A program made the position numbers and the translations under genes. Below, one piece after another: positions 41,090-48,623 of a DNA stretch of 64,000 bases (positions are counted from its first letter, which is position 1; each line of letters opens with the position of its first letter). This DNA is from Haloglomus litoreum (GTDB lineage Archaea > Halobacteriota > Halobacteria > Halobacteriales > Haloarculaceae). The stretch covers positions 1,240,001 to 1,304,000 of the forward strand of contig NZ_CP119988.1 of the NCBI RefSeq assembly GCF_029338515.1. Reading direction: 5' to 3'. A model generated the notes under the pieces. It was not told where the DNA came from. It worked only from the letters and a program-made list of their open reading frames with translations, and did not search any database.

Positions 41090-41316
41090 TACTCTCTCCC
41101 AGCAGAGGTGACCCAGTAAATCACAGTCCGCTGTCCGGGCTTCTTTCTCGATAGAAGCCCTCTGTCGACCAGATTATTCATCTGGTGGCGTGCGCCTTCA
41201 GTCGTAACATCTAGCTCTTCAGCAATCTCTGAGGCGACGAATGCAGGATCCGGGGACACGACGAAGTGCCGGAGAATATCGATATCCGTGATCTCTGGTT
41301 CTGGTCCCCTTGTCAC
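41068..41316 (-). CDS. Winged-helix transcription regulator
   Basis: 82 residues: MTRGPEPEITDIDILRHFVV, then VASEIAEELDVTTEGARHQM (helix-turn-helix) and LSRKKPGQRTVIYWVTSAGR (wing). Complete and typical of small haloarchaeal wHTH proteins. Its 3' end overlaps that of its paralog at 40856-41089 by 22 bases. Probably regulates the finger operon or the adjacent mobile element. Confidence 0.65.
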   Translation of the reverse strand: MTRGPEPEITDIDILRHFVVSPDPAFVASEIAEELDVTTEGARHQMNNLVDRGLLSRKKPGQRTVIYWVTSAGREYYAENVS

Positions 41317-41672
41317 ACCCGTATTTGAAGACTGGCGCTAAAATATCCCGCCCATGATATTCTTCTTGCTTGTACCAAAGGTTAAGTGGGTTGCCGCTTA
41401 CGTCAGAGTCGAAGCGGCCGACCCACCGGACGTTGCTCACCAGCGGGCACCCCCGGCGGGGCCACGCCGCTTGACCACCCATGACCACAGTCACCGCGCG
41501 CCGGCACGACCATCGGCGCCCGCCTGCAGGCCCACTTTCGGAAAGGGTCCGTGTTGGAAAGGTATCCGGGGTAGCAATTCGCTCACGTCCGAAATCGGCA
41601 TCTGAGCGAAACTTCGGTCACTTCCAACACCGCGCACCGAGCCTTACCACCCCACCCGCGCATCCAACTGGT
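41317..41672. other. Left boundary region of the mobile element, no gene
   Basis: No convincing reading frame in the 356 bases before 41673. A 9-bp inverted repeat GTGTTGGAA (41551-41559) / TTCCAACAC (41622-41630) with a 62-base spacer lies before the first small gene. The region may contain a promoter or one end of the integrated element. Confidence 0.35.
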
Positions 41673-41945
41673 ATGGCACAGCGCCACCCTGACCGTGTCC
41701 ACCCGTTCCTGGACGTGGCGGCGGATGCCGTCGCGGCCGAGCGGGAGTACCGGGCCGCCGAGCAGTCCCTCGAAGAGGCCCAGCACGAGCTGCTGGCCGA
41801 GCTCAAGCGAGCGAAAGACCAGCAGCTGCTGAGCGAGGGCGACGTGAGCGTCATCGAGACGTACATCTCGGCGGGCGCGTTCGACCGGGCCCGCGAAGCC
41901 TACCGCGAGCGCGTGGCTGTCGGTCACGACACTGACGCACTGTGA
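41673..41945 (+). CDS. Small coiled-coil protein
   Basis: 90 residues from the ATG at 41673. The sequence is almost fully helical with heptad-like pattern (AAEREYRAAEQSLEEAQHEL, LLAELKRAKDQQLLSEGDV). No catalytic or zinc motif. First gene of the train of small genes on the left side of the integrase. Unknown function. Confidence 0.5.
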   Translation: MAQRHPDRVHPFLDVAADAVAAEREYRAAEQSLEEAQHELLAELKRAKDQQLLSEGDVSVIETYISAGAFDRAREAYRERVAVGHDTDAL

Positions 41946-42036
41946 GCCAACCACCCGTGGTCCCACTGGAGCGCGCCCAATCTGTCCAAAACCCGGCGCG
42001 CTCCGGTCCGGACCACGGTTCCCTAGCAAGAGAACC

Positions 42037-42267
42037 ATGGAAACCCTAGCCAACACGACGGAAGAACGTACCGACGCCGAACCGACCGCGGATACCGAGT
42101 ACCGGCTGCGCTGGTACGTGGCCGACCTGCCCCACTACACCGGCTGGACGGACGATTTCGGGGTCATCGAGAACCTCCACGACCAGTACCAGCACGACCC
42201 CACGCACCCGGGCCATGACTACGCCATCGAGCGCCGCGAGGCCGTCCGCGGGGGTGGTCAGCGATGA
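42037..42267 (+). CDS. Small hypothetical protein
   Basis: 76 residues, ATG at 42037. The middle (YRLRWYVADLPHYTGWTDDFGVIENL) may form strands; no motif was recognised. Its stop overlaps the next start by four bases, so it belongs to the coupled train of small genes. Confidence 0.5.
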   Translation: METLANTTEERTDAEPTADTEYRLRWYVADLPHYTGWTDDFGVIENLHDQYQHDPTHPGHDYAIERREAVRGGGQR

Positions 42268-42707
42268 TCGACCCGCTGGCAGCCTTCAACGAGGCACTGG
42301 AGACGGCCGAGCACTACGCCGACGAAGCGACTGAGGACCCTGAGTTGCCGGCCCGCTACGCGGGGGCCTTCGTGCGCATCGCCGAGCACCTGAAGACCGC
42401 CAACGGCAACCACGTCCGGGTCACCAGCGAGACCTGGGAGCGCCTCGAGTGGGCGGCCCTCGAGGACGAATCGTTCGAGGATGTCATCCAGCGGCATCTC
42501 TCGACACTGCCGGGCCCGAACGAGTGGGCGTGTACGCACTGTGGCGACCCCGCGGCCGCGCCTGGCGCCCACCACGAGACGAACGACCTGGTGATCTGGC
42601 AACTCGCCGTCGAGGCCAGCGACCACTACCGCCCCGACGCGTTCTGTAGCCAGCGGTGCTTCCGCGAGCACCTGGCCGACCTCGCGGGCACGGAGGCCCA
42701 GCGATGA
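42264..42707 (+). CDS. Protein with C-terminal zinc finger
   Basis: 147 residues. The first half is helical (AAFNEALETAEHYADEATED, AFVRIAEHLKTA). The second half holds CTHCGDPAAAPGAHH and FCSQRCFREHLADL, a four-cysteine zinc site reminiscent of the treble-clef fingers of mobile elements. Coupled to both neighbours by ATGA overlaps. DNA-binding is likely but no family is assigned. Confidence 0.55.
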   Translation: MIDPLAAFNEALETAEHYADEATEDPELPARYAGAFVRIAEHLKTANGNHVRVTSETWERLEWAALEDESFEDVIQRHLSTLPGPNEWACTHCGDPAAAPGAHHETNDLVIWQLAVEASDHYRPDAFCSQRCFREHLADLAGTEAQR

Positions 42708-42976
42708 GCGCCCGGACCATCGACGGCGTCCGGCGCCGCGTCACCGAGCGCGACGAGCAGCTGCTGGCCTACCTCGCGCGTGTCGACCTGGCGCTGCCGC
42801 CGAAGGTCCTGTATCATAACGTGACCGCCGACACGGCGCTGTCCTGCACCGAGCGGACGCTGAAGCGCCGGCTGGCCGTCCTCGACGCGCTCGGCCTGAC
42901 CGAGCTCGTCCCCGAGACGGACGGGTACCGCCGCATCACGGCCGACGGTCGCGAGCGCGTGGAGGGCGAGCGATGA
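42704..42976 (+). CDS. Winged-helix protein
   Basis: 90 residues from the ATG at 42704; a longer start at 42656 lies in the preceding gene. RVTERDEQLLAYLARVDLAL, SCTERTLKRRLAVLDALGL and DGYRRITADGRERV form a helix-turn-helix with wing, and the terminal R-x-T-x-x-G-R is common in haloarchaeal wHTH regulators. Co-translated in the small-gene train; candidate regulator of the element. Confidence 0.6.
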   Translation: MSARTIDGVRRRVTERDEQLLAYLARVDLALPPKVLYHNVTADTALSCTERTLKRRLAVLDALGLTELVPETDGYRRITADGRERVEGER

Positions 42977-43092
42977 GCACCCTGCTGGCCTTCCTGCTGG
43001 CCACTGCGGCCGGTGTCTCGATACTGGCGTTCATGGCCGGCATCGCCATGGTCGCGGTCATCACCGTGCGGACGCTCGGGGGTGCGTGGTGA
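42973..43092 (+). CDS. 39-residue membrane miniprotein
   Basis: The ATG at 42973 overlaps the previous stop, and the stop overlaps the next start. The product MSTLLAFLLATAAGVSILAF, MAGIAMVAVITVRTLGGAW is one or two hydrophobic segments with almost no charge. Its exact ATGA fit on both sides makes it a probable gene despite its size. Confidence 0.5.
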   Translation: MSTLLAFLLATAAGVSILAFMAGIAMVAVITVRTLGGAW

Positions 43093-43349
43093 TGGGCGGC
43101 GACGCCGACACCCACGCCGTCCCCGATGCACACCGCATCACTGCGGCGCCACACGGGGAGGCCATCCTCCAGTCTATCGCCGCGGATGGCACGGCCCTCG
43201 ACTGGGACGAGCGGTTCGGCCGGCAGCACTATCGCTGCTCGTGCGGCGAGACGTTCGATGACCGCCATGCCCGCCGCCAGATCGTCGAGCATCTCGCAGA
43301 GGTCGGCGTCCTCGAGTGGGACGCCATCGACGAGGGGGTGGTTCGGTGA
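43092..43349 (+). CDS. Small protein with one zinc-knuckle-like motif
   Basis: 85 residues from the ATG at 43092. RFGRQHYRCSCGETFDDRHA gives a C-x-C and possible histidine ligand (the later R-x-I-V-E-H-L) like a short zinc knuckle. The start overlaps the miniprotein stop. Part of the small-gene train. Role unknown. Confidence 0.5.
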   Translation: MGGDADTHAVPDAHRITAAPHGEAILQSIAADGTALDWDERFGRQHYRCSCGETFDDRHARRQIVEHLAEVGVLEWDAIDEGVVR

Positions 43350-43954
43350 TGGGGGACACCACCCAGTCCAGCCTGGAGTGGCCGCCGGGATTCGAACGCA
43401 CGCCGCCCGCCGACCGCGAGCCGTACCCCCACGGGTTCCGAGTCTCCCGGGCCGAGGCGTTCGACGGAATCCTCGCCGAGCTCGAGCTGATGGGCGCGGT
43501 CAACATCCGCATCGAGACCGCCGCGCCACACACCCAGGCGCACCCCCACCGGCCGTACGCCGACCGGGACCCCGCGGACCCCGGCGTCGTGGTCTACTGT
43601 GACCTGGACGGCCAGGGCGTCGCGTTCCCGTGTGACCGGTGGGACAACCTCCGGGATAACGCCCGGGCCATCGCGAAGTACCTCGACGCGAAACGCGCGC
43701 TGGACCGGTACGGCGTCCAGACGGTGGGTTCGGAATTCGAGACCCAGGCCCTGCCCGGGCCCGACGAGGCGGTCGCCACGGGCCCGCCGCCCCACGAAGT
43801 GCTCGGGGTCGCCCCCGACGCCCCGGCGGCCGTCATCGAGGCGGCCGCCCGCGCGAAGAAGAAAGAAACCCACCCCGACAACGGCGGTTCCACCGAGGCA
43901 TTCCAGCGTATCGTCAGCGCCGAAGAGCAGCTCCTCGAGGACTCCCAGCCATGA
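43349..43954 (+). CDS. J-domain protein
   Basis: 201 residues from the ATG at 43349, which overlaps the previous stop. Residues about 146-195 read HEVLGVAPDAPAAVIEAAAR, then KKKETHPDNGGSTEAFQRI: a J-domain with the HPD motif that stimulates Hsp70 (DnaK). The first 140 residues are not recognised (VYCDLDGQGVAFPCDRWDNL, AIAKYLDAKRALDRYGVQTV). J-domain proteins on mobile elements can recruit the host DnaK for replication or capsid work; here it lies in the small-gene train. The fold call rests on one motif, but spacing is right. Confidence 0.6.
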   Translation: MGDTTQSSLEWPPGFERTPPADREPYPHGFRVSRAEAFDGILAELELMGAVNIRIETAAPHTQAHPHRPYADRDPADPGVVVYCDLDGQGVAFPCDRWDNLRDNARAIAKYLDAKRALDRYGVQTVGSEFETQALPGPDEAVATGPPPHEVLGVAPDAPAAVIEAAARAKKKETHPDNGGSTEAFQRIVSAEEQLLEDSQP

Positions 43955-44163
43955 CACAGACCTCACTCCAGAAGCGATCCGACGAGACCGGCCACGAGTA
44001 CGTCCGCCGGAACAAAGAAGAGCTCGCACAGATCCTCCATCACGGCTCGACGCTTGACGTCCGAGCGTATGCCTTTGCCCTGCTGAACCACTACGGCACC
44101 GAGCGCGATATCGAGGAGGTGAAACGTGAACTCGATGCGCTCCAGCGGGGTGAGCTGCCGTGA
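43951..44163 (+). CDS. Small hypothetical protein
   Basis: 70 residues, four-base overlap with the J-domain gene. Helical (EYVRRNKEELAQILHHGSTL, YGTERDIEEVKRELDALQRG). The stop lies 5 bases before the stop of the integrase on the opposite strand, so this ends the left train. No function recognised. Confidence 0.5.
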   Translation: MTQTSLQKRSDETGHEYVRRNKEELAQILHHGSTLDVRAYAFALLNHYGTERDIEEVKRELDALQRGELP

Positions 44164-44168
44164 CCCGC

Positions 44169-45416
44169 TCAGGACTCGAACTCCTGCAGCGCGTCGCGGA
44201 ACCGCTTCGCGTCGTCGGCGAGCTCGGGGCGTTCGTCGAGGACGGTCAGGAGGTCCTGGGCGTTCTCGACGGTATCGAGGACGGCAGGGTCATCGCGGAT
44301 GAGCCGCATCACCGCAGTTCGGAGATCCTCCTCACGCTCCCGCATCGTATCGGCCGCGCCGGGGTCGGTCGCCTGCCCACACCAGACACAGAACTCCTCG
44401 TGGCTCGGGGTCTGCTTGTCACAGCGCGGGCAGGTGACGGCCTTCTCGTCGGTCTCGTCTTCGCGTTCGATTTCGAGGCCATGCGCTTCGGCCAGCGCAT
44501 CGTCGGCGGCATCCCCGAAGACGGCGATGTATCGGGAGGCCGCGTCACTGCCCCGCGACCAGCCGTGATGGTCCTCGAGCGTGGCCTGGTTGACGCCCTT
44601 CGAGGCGAGATAGGAGGCGCTGCTCTTGCGGAAGTTCGTCAGCGTGACGGGCTTGTTGACGTCCGCGCGGTCGGCCGCCCGCCGGAGGATCTTCGTGAAG
44701 TTGTTGTAGCTCATGGCCTCGGCCGCCGAGAGCTTCGACCAGAGCGGGTCCGTGGCCGCCCCGCTGGGGTGTTCGGTGAGCCACTGCTGGAGGTAGGGGA
44801 CCGACGGGATGAGCGTGACCGTCCGCTGGCCGTTCTTGCCCTGCACGGTGATCTGGAGCCCGTGCCGGTGGTCGGTCACGTCCCCGACGTCGAGGTCGCG
44901 AAACTCCCCACTCCGGCAGCCGGCGTCCCACGCGACAGCGATGATGGCCCGGTCACGCGGATTCGAACAGGCCTCGAGCATCGGGACGATATCGGCCTCC
45001 CAGTGGAGCATCTGGCTGGGTTCGGGCGCCGGGTCGTAGGTCGAACTCGTGCTCGAGGGAACCCAATCCAGCGCGTCGGGGACCTCGCCGTCACCGACCG
45101 TTCGCTTGCCGAACGCCCGCAGGGCCAGCCGGTAGTCCCGGTTGGTCTCCTCGTTGTCGTAGGTGGAGTTGATCCAGCGGACGATGGTCTCGGCCTGGGC
45201 GCGGTCCTCGCGCGCGGCGGCGATGTCGCCGACCTCCTCGCCCATGATGGTGCAGTGGCGGAGGAGCTTCTCGTGGCGATAGTCCGAGTACTCGGACTTG
45301 AGCAGGAACAGCTGGTCGGAGAACGCGAGCAGGGCCTCTCGGTCGGTATCGCTGAGGTCATCGCTGGTCTCGATGCGGTCGCGGAGCACGTCGATAGTCT
45401 CCCGAGGATCGGCCAT
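44169..45416 (-). CDS. Tyrosine integrase with C-terminal zinc ribbon
   Basis: 415 residues from the ATG at 45416; the frame continues upstream to 45611 but there it crosses the TATA box (45435-45450) and an inverted repeat. SAM-like N-terminal domain at residues 1-120. Catalytic part: AWDAGCRSGEFRDLDVGDV (first Arg), TLTNFRKSSASYLASKG (HxxR position, with N-F-R here), GWSRGSDAASRYIAVFG (Tyr nucleophile in SRYI). A zinc ribbon (CPRCDKQTPSHEEFCVWCG) and a coiled C-terminus follow. Catalyses element integration and excision. The zinc ribbon is typical of haloarchaeal plasmid and provirus integrases. It lies between two outward-facing gene trains. Confidence 0.85.
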   Translation of the reverse strand: MADPRETIDVLRDRIETSDDLSDTDREALLAFSDQLFLLKSEYSDYRHEKLLRHCTIMGEEVGDIAAAREDRAQAETIVRWINSTYDNEETNRDYRLALRAFGKRTVGDGEVPDALDWVPSSTSSTYDPAPEPSQMLHWEADIVPMLEACSNPRDRAIIAVAWDAGCRSGEFRDLDVGDVTDHRHGLQITVQGKNGQRTVTLIPSVPYLQQWLTEHPSGAATDPLWSKLSAAEAMSYNNFTKILRRAADRADVNKPVTLTNFRKSSASYLASKGVNQATLEDHHGWSRGSDAASRYIAVFGDAADDALAEAHGLEIEREDETDEKAVTCPRCDKQTPSHEEFCVWCGQATDPGAADTMREREEDLRTAVMRLIRDDPAVLDTVENAQDLLTVLDERPELADDAKRFRDALQEFES

Positions 45417-45449
45417 GTACACACCCCCGGGTTCATGTATATTATAAGT

Positions 45450-45510
45450 AGGGATGTGGACAACAGGTTGGTAGCCCCCTACCGGCTTGGAAGATTTTGT
45501 CCACATCCCT
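45450..45510. promoter_or_regulatory. 14-bp inverted repeat upstream of the integrase
   Basis: AGGGATGTGGACAA (45450-45463) and TTGTCCACATCCCT (45497-45510) are perfect complements with a 33-base spacer. They lie 34 bases upstream of the integrase ATG and overlap its TATA region, and before the right-hand gene train (start 45575). Could be an operator controlling integrase and train, or recombinase arm sites. Confidence 0.6.
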
Positions 45511-45574
45511 TGTACAAAAGGCCACCAGCCACAGCTGTTGGTGACCACGCGAACAGTAATAGGGGTGGTGCCGC

Positions 45575-45802
45575 GTGAGCGCCGAGCGCCAGCGCGGCCC
45601 CGATGGCCCACAGCCGGCGTGCAACCGGACCGGCTCGAACTGGTCGCGTGAGACCGCGACCGGCGGCCTGCTCGCCTTCCATCCGCCGTGCCAGCGGTGC
45701 TTCCCCGAGGACGGGCCCGGCGAGGGCGACCCCGTCATCCGGGCGCGGGGCACCGCCGGCAACCGACTCCACCGCCCGGCTGAAGACGGGGGTGCGGACT
45801 GA
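45575..45802 (+). CDS. Small zinc-site protein heading the right train
   Basis: 75 residues with a GTG start at 45575. Contains a first cysteine (QPACNRTG) and HPPCQRCFPEDG, a likely four-ligand zinc site with a histidine. No ATG fits. Its stop overlaps the following ATG by one base, so coupling supports its reality. Function unknown. Confidence 0.45.
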   Translation: MSAERQRGPDGPQPACNRTGSNWSRETATGGLLAFHPPCQRCFPEDGPGEGDPVIRARGTAGNRLHRPAEDGGAD

Positions 45803-46242
45803 TGGCGGCGACCGACGCCACGCCCGACGGCGCCGTCCTCGCGACGTACTTCCCCGACGATGCGGATTTCCGGGCCGCAACCGAGCCCCGGACCCTGCCC
45901 GCCAGCTGGCGCGCTCCTCGTTTCGACCGCGCCGACCGGAACGCGACCGAGCACGTCGGCTACGCCGTGCTCATGGTCCGGGGCCGGTTCCGCGGGCTCG
46001 ATGGGGACCGCGGGCTCATCCGCGTGCTGTACGTCGACCGCGATGTTTCGCGGACCTGGTATCAGGACTACGAGGCCCACTACGACGGCGCCGGGTATCG
46101 GCCTCGCGCGAGCCAGTGGGCCTGTACCCGCGCGTTCGCCGGCGCCTTCGGCGGGGCCGGCGACCCCGTCGCGGGTGCGGAGGCCGAGGTGCTGGCGCGG
46201 CTGCTCGCCGAGCAGTACGACCTCGACGGAGGTGACACCTGA
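45802..46242 (+). CDS. Hypothetical protein
   Basis: 146 residues, ATG at 45802. Contains strands (GYAVLMVRGRFRGLDGDRGL, IRVLYVDRDVSRTWYQDYEA) and a C-terminal helix. No zinc site or catalytic motif. Overlaps the previous and next gene by one base each. Unrecognised. Confidence 0.5.
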   Translation: MAATDATPDGAVLATYFPDDADFRAATEPRTLPASWRAPRFDRADRNATEHVGYAVLMVRGRFRGLDGDRGLIRVLYVDRDVSRTWYQDYEAHYDGAGYRPRASQWACTRAFAGAFGGAGDPVAGAEAEVLARLLAEQYDLDGGDT

Positions 46243-47117
46243 TGCCCGAGCGTCCGTCTCGCGAGGGGTTCGGCACCAGCCTCACCGAGCTGTTCCCGGG
46301 CGGTGCCCCAGTCGGCGAGGTCACCGCGCCCCGCCGACTGCTCCGCCATCTCGCCGACCTGGGCCAGCGGTTCGATAGCCACAGCGAGGCGATTCACATC
46401 GGGTGGAGTGAGCACGGCCTCTCGGCGTACGCCTCGAACGCGGGCAACTACCTCGCCTGCCTGATTCACGTCCCGGAGCACCGGTGTGGCGTGCCGACCA
46501 GTGGCCGCGTCGGCACCGTCGCGGTCGAGGGCGAGGACCTCGGCACGCTCGCCTCGATGGCCCGGCGCCGCACCACCGACCAGGAGGGTGTCAGCACCCG
46601 CCTGGAATTCGGCGACGAGGCTCTCTCGGTCCGAACGACCGACTCACAGTACGGCGGCACGATGCCGGCAGTGGCACGAACTGACGGCCAGCGTGCCGAC
46701 TTCGCTCGTATCGCCGGCGAGGCCAGCGAGCGGGCGATCGTCTCGGTGTACGATCTCGGGTACCAGCGGACCCAGGCTGAGCAGGCAGCCGAGGCGGTCA
46801 CGCGTGCTGTTCTCGTCACCGATGGTCGCGGCGCTCGGCTCGGTATCTGGGACAGCGATGACGAGCAGCTGGTCGAGACGGATATCGACGGCAGTGCCAG
46901 CGAGCCCGCGCTGGCCGCCTACCAGCACGAGCCCATCGGCGAGTTGCTCGACCTCGTCCCGACCGGCAAGCGGGCCCGCCAGTACTGGTACTGGGATGAC
47001 TCGCATCCCCTGCTGGCCTGGGGATTCGATGAGCATATCCAGGTCGTCGCGACGGTCGCACCGCTGCTGGAGTTGCCGGACGGGACGCTGGAGGGCCTGG
47101 CCGGGGGTGAGGCGTGA
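46242..47117 (+). CDS. Possible sliding-clamp-like protein
   Basis: 291 residues. Two regions resemble PCNA subdomains by pattern: RRLLRHLADLGQRFDSHSEA followed by IHIGWSEHGLSAYASNAGNY (helix then strands with E-x-G-L-S-A), and DFARIAGEASERAIVSVYDL plus HPLLAWGFDEHIQVVATVAP near the C-terminus (PCNA ends with P-L-x-I and A-P). No PIP-box can be assessed. A DNA clamp supplied by a mobile element is plausible, but this is a shape-based guess. It is followed directly by the Dam methylase gene. Confidence 0.4.
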   Translation: MPERPSREGFGTSLTELFPGGAPVGEVTAPRRLLRHLADLGQRFDSHSEAIHIGWSEHGLSAYASNAGNYLACLIHVPEHRCGVPTSGRVGTVAVEGEDLGTLASMARRRTTDQEGVSTRLEFGDEALSVRTTDSQYGGTMPAVARTDGQRADFARIAGEASERAIVSVYDLGYQRTQAEQAAEAVTRAVLVTDGRGARLGIWDSDDEQLVETDIDGSASEPALAAYQHEPIGELLDLVPTGKRARQYWYWDDSHPLLAWGFDEHIQVVATVAPLLELPDGTLEGLAGGEA

Positions 47118-47962
47118 TGGCGCTGAGTGCGTTCCCGTATGTCGGCGGGAAGACGCGGCTCGTCGACTGGGTGACCGACCACCTGCCCAACCACACCACG
47201 TACGTCGAGCCCTTCGGCGGCAGCGCGGCGGTCCTGCTGAACAAGCCCCGGAGTGCGATCGAGGTCTACAACGACCTGGACCGGGACCTCGTCCAGTTCT
47301 TCGAGGTCGCCCGCGACCGGCCCGAGGAGCTCATCCAGTGGGCCCGCCGGACGCCGTTCAGCGAAGAGCTCCACGCCGAGTATGTCCAGGACTTCTACGA
47401 GGGCGAGCGGCCCGACGACCCGATCGCACGAGCGGGCCGGTTCCTCTTCCTGCGGTACAGCCAGTTCGGTGGGAAGTACAACAGCCCGCGGGGCTTCAAG
47501 CGGGATTCGATTGCGACGCTCTCGAGCGAGGCCTCAGCGTGGGCGAACGTCCCCGAGCACATCGAGGCGACCTGCGAGCGGCTGCAGGGCGTCTCGATTC
47601 AGCACAACTCCTTCCGAGCCGTCATCGAGCGGTACGATTCCCCGAGTACGGTCTTCTACTGTGACCCGCCGTATCTCGACAAGGAGCGCACCTACCGTGT
47701 CGATGGCTTCGAACACGCGGGGCTCGCGGAGGCACTGACGGATATCGAGGGGTACGGGCTGGTCTCGTATACCGACCGGCCCGAGGACCTGTACACGGAC
47801 TGGGAGGAAGTCACCCGCGAATACAACCACGACAGCGGGAAGGACGACGGCCGCACGAAGGAAGTCACCGAGCGGCTACTCTGTAACTTCGACCCCGAGT
47901 ACGCGCCCACGTTCGTCGACGCCAGCCAGCAGACCCTGACGGAGGTGTCGCCTGATGCGTGA
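47117..47962 (+). CDS. Dam-type (D12 class) N6-adenine methylase
   Basis: 281 residues from the ATG at 47117, overlapping the previous stop. FPYVGGKTRLVDW (motif X, AdoMet-binding start), TYVEPFGGSAAVLLNK (motif I) and VFYCDPPYLDKERTY (motif IV, D-P-P-Y) are in the order of the D12/Dam family. Length is usual. Target probably a short adenine site; the specificity cannot be read. Mobile elements carry such enzymes to escape host restriction. It overlaps the next gene by 8 bases. Confidence 0.85.
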   Translation: MALSAFPYVGGKTRLVDWVTDHLPNHTTYVEPFGGSAAVLLNKPRSAIEVYNDLDRDLVQFFEVARDRPEELIQWARRTPFSEELHAEYVQDFYEGERPDDPIARAGRFLFLRYSQFGGKYNSPRGFKRDSIATLSSEASAWANVPEHIEATCERLQGVSIQHNSFRAVIERYDSPSTVFYCDPPYLDKERTYRVDGFEHAGLAEALTDIEGYGLVSYTDRPEDLYTDWEEVTREYNHDSGKDDGRTKEVTERLLCNFDPEYAPTFVDASQQTLTEVSPDA

Positions 47963-48623
47963 CTGGCGCGAGCCGCGGTTCACCAGCGACCGCGAGGGGA
48001 ATGCCGAGACGCCCTGCCCGGTCTGCGACGGGGTTTCGGACTTCGTGTATCGCTGTTCCGAGTGTGGCGCCGACCTGTGTGCGGACTACGGTGGGGGCAC
48101 CGAGGACCTCGCGACGGCTCGAGACGAGCCCGCGCGCTTCCTGGACGTCTCGCTCGAGCGCGGGGCCTACGTCGACGAGCCCGAGGCCATGCCGCCAAAG
48201 CAGAAGCTCCAGCAACGCATCCGCGGGCTCCGGACCGTCGAACAGGTCCAGCGGTACCTCGAGGCGGAGCTCGCACTTGAGCGGCCCGAGTGCCCGCGGC
48301 AGGCCGTCATCGGCGCGCTCAATCGCCAGAAGGCTGCGCTCGAAGGTGACGATTCAACGACCGGCGAGACGGCCGCCAGTCCGTCGCTGAACACGTCGGA
48401 CACGAGCGCAGCCCGTCAGTCGGCTGCCACCGATGGCGGTACGACGCCGGCGAGCAGCGATTCATGGCCCAGCCTGTGTGCGCACGCCCCCGACGCGGAC
48501 TACGCGATCGACGCAGCCGCCGGCGAGCGCGTCCTCTGGTGTCGTGCGTGTGCGGATTACGTCGCGCGGGTCGATGCGGACGGGGCGGTGATCGAGCGCG
48601 CCGCGCCCGAGGGTGGTGGCTGA
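47955..48623 (+). CDS. Protein with two zinc sites
   Basis: 222 residues. N-terminal zinc ribbon CPVCDGVSDFVYRCSECGAD (residues 21-40), then a helical middle (KLQQRIRGLRTVEQVQRYLE), a low-complexity linker and a second pair with LCAHAPDA and VLWCRACADYVA. Overlaps its neighbours. Likely DNA- or protein-binding; not recognised. Confidence 0.55.
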   Translation: MRDWREPRFTSDREGNAETPCPVCDGVSDFVYRCSECGADLCADYGGGTEDLATARDEPARFLDVSLERGAYVDEPEAMPPKQKLQQRIRGLRTVEQVQRYLEAELALERPECPRQAVIGALNRQKAALEGDDSTTGETAASPSLNTSDTSAARQSAATDGGTTPASSDSWPSLCAHAPDADYAIDAAAGERVLWCRACADYVARVDADGAVIERAAPEGGG

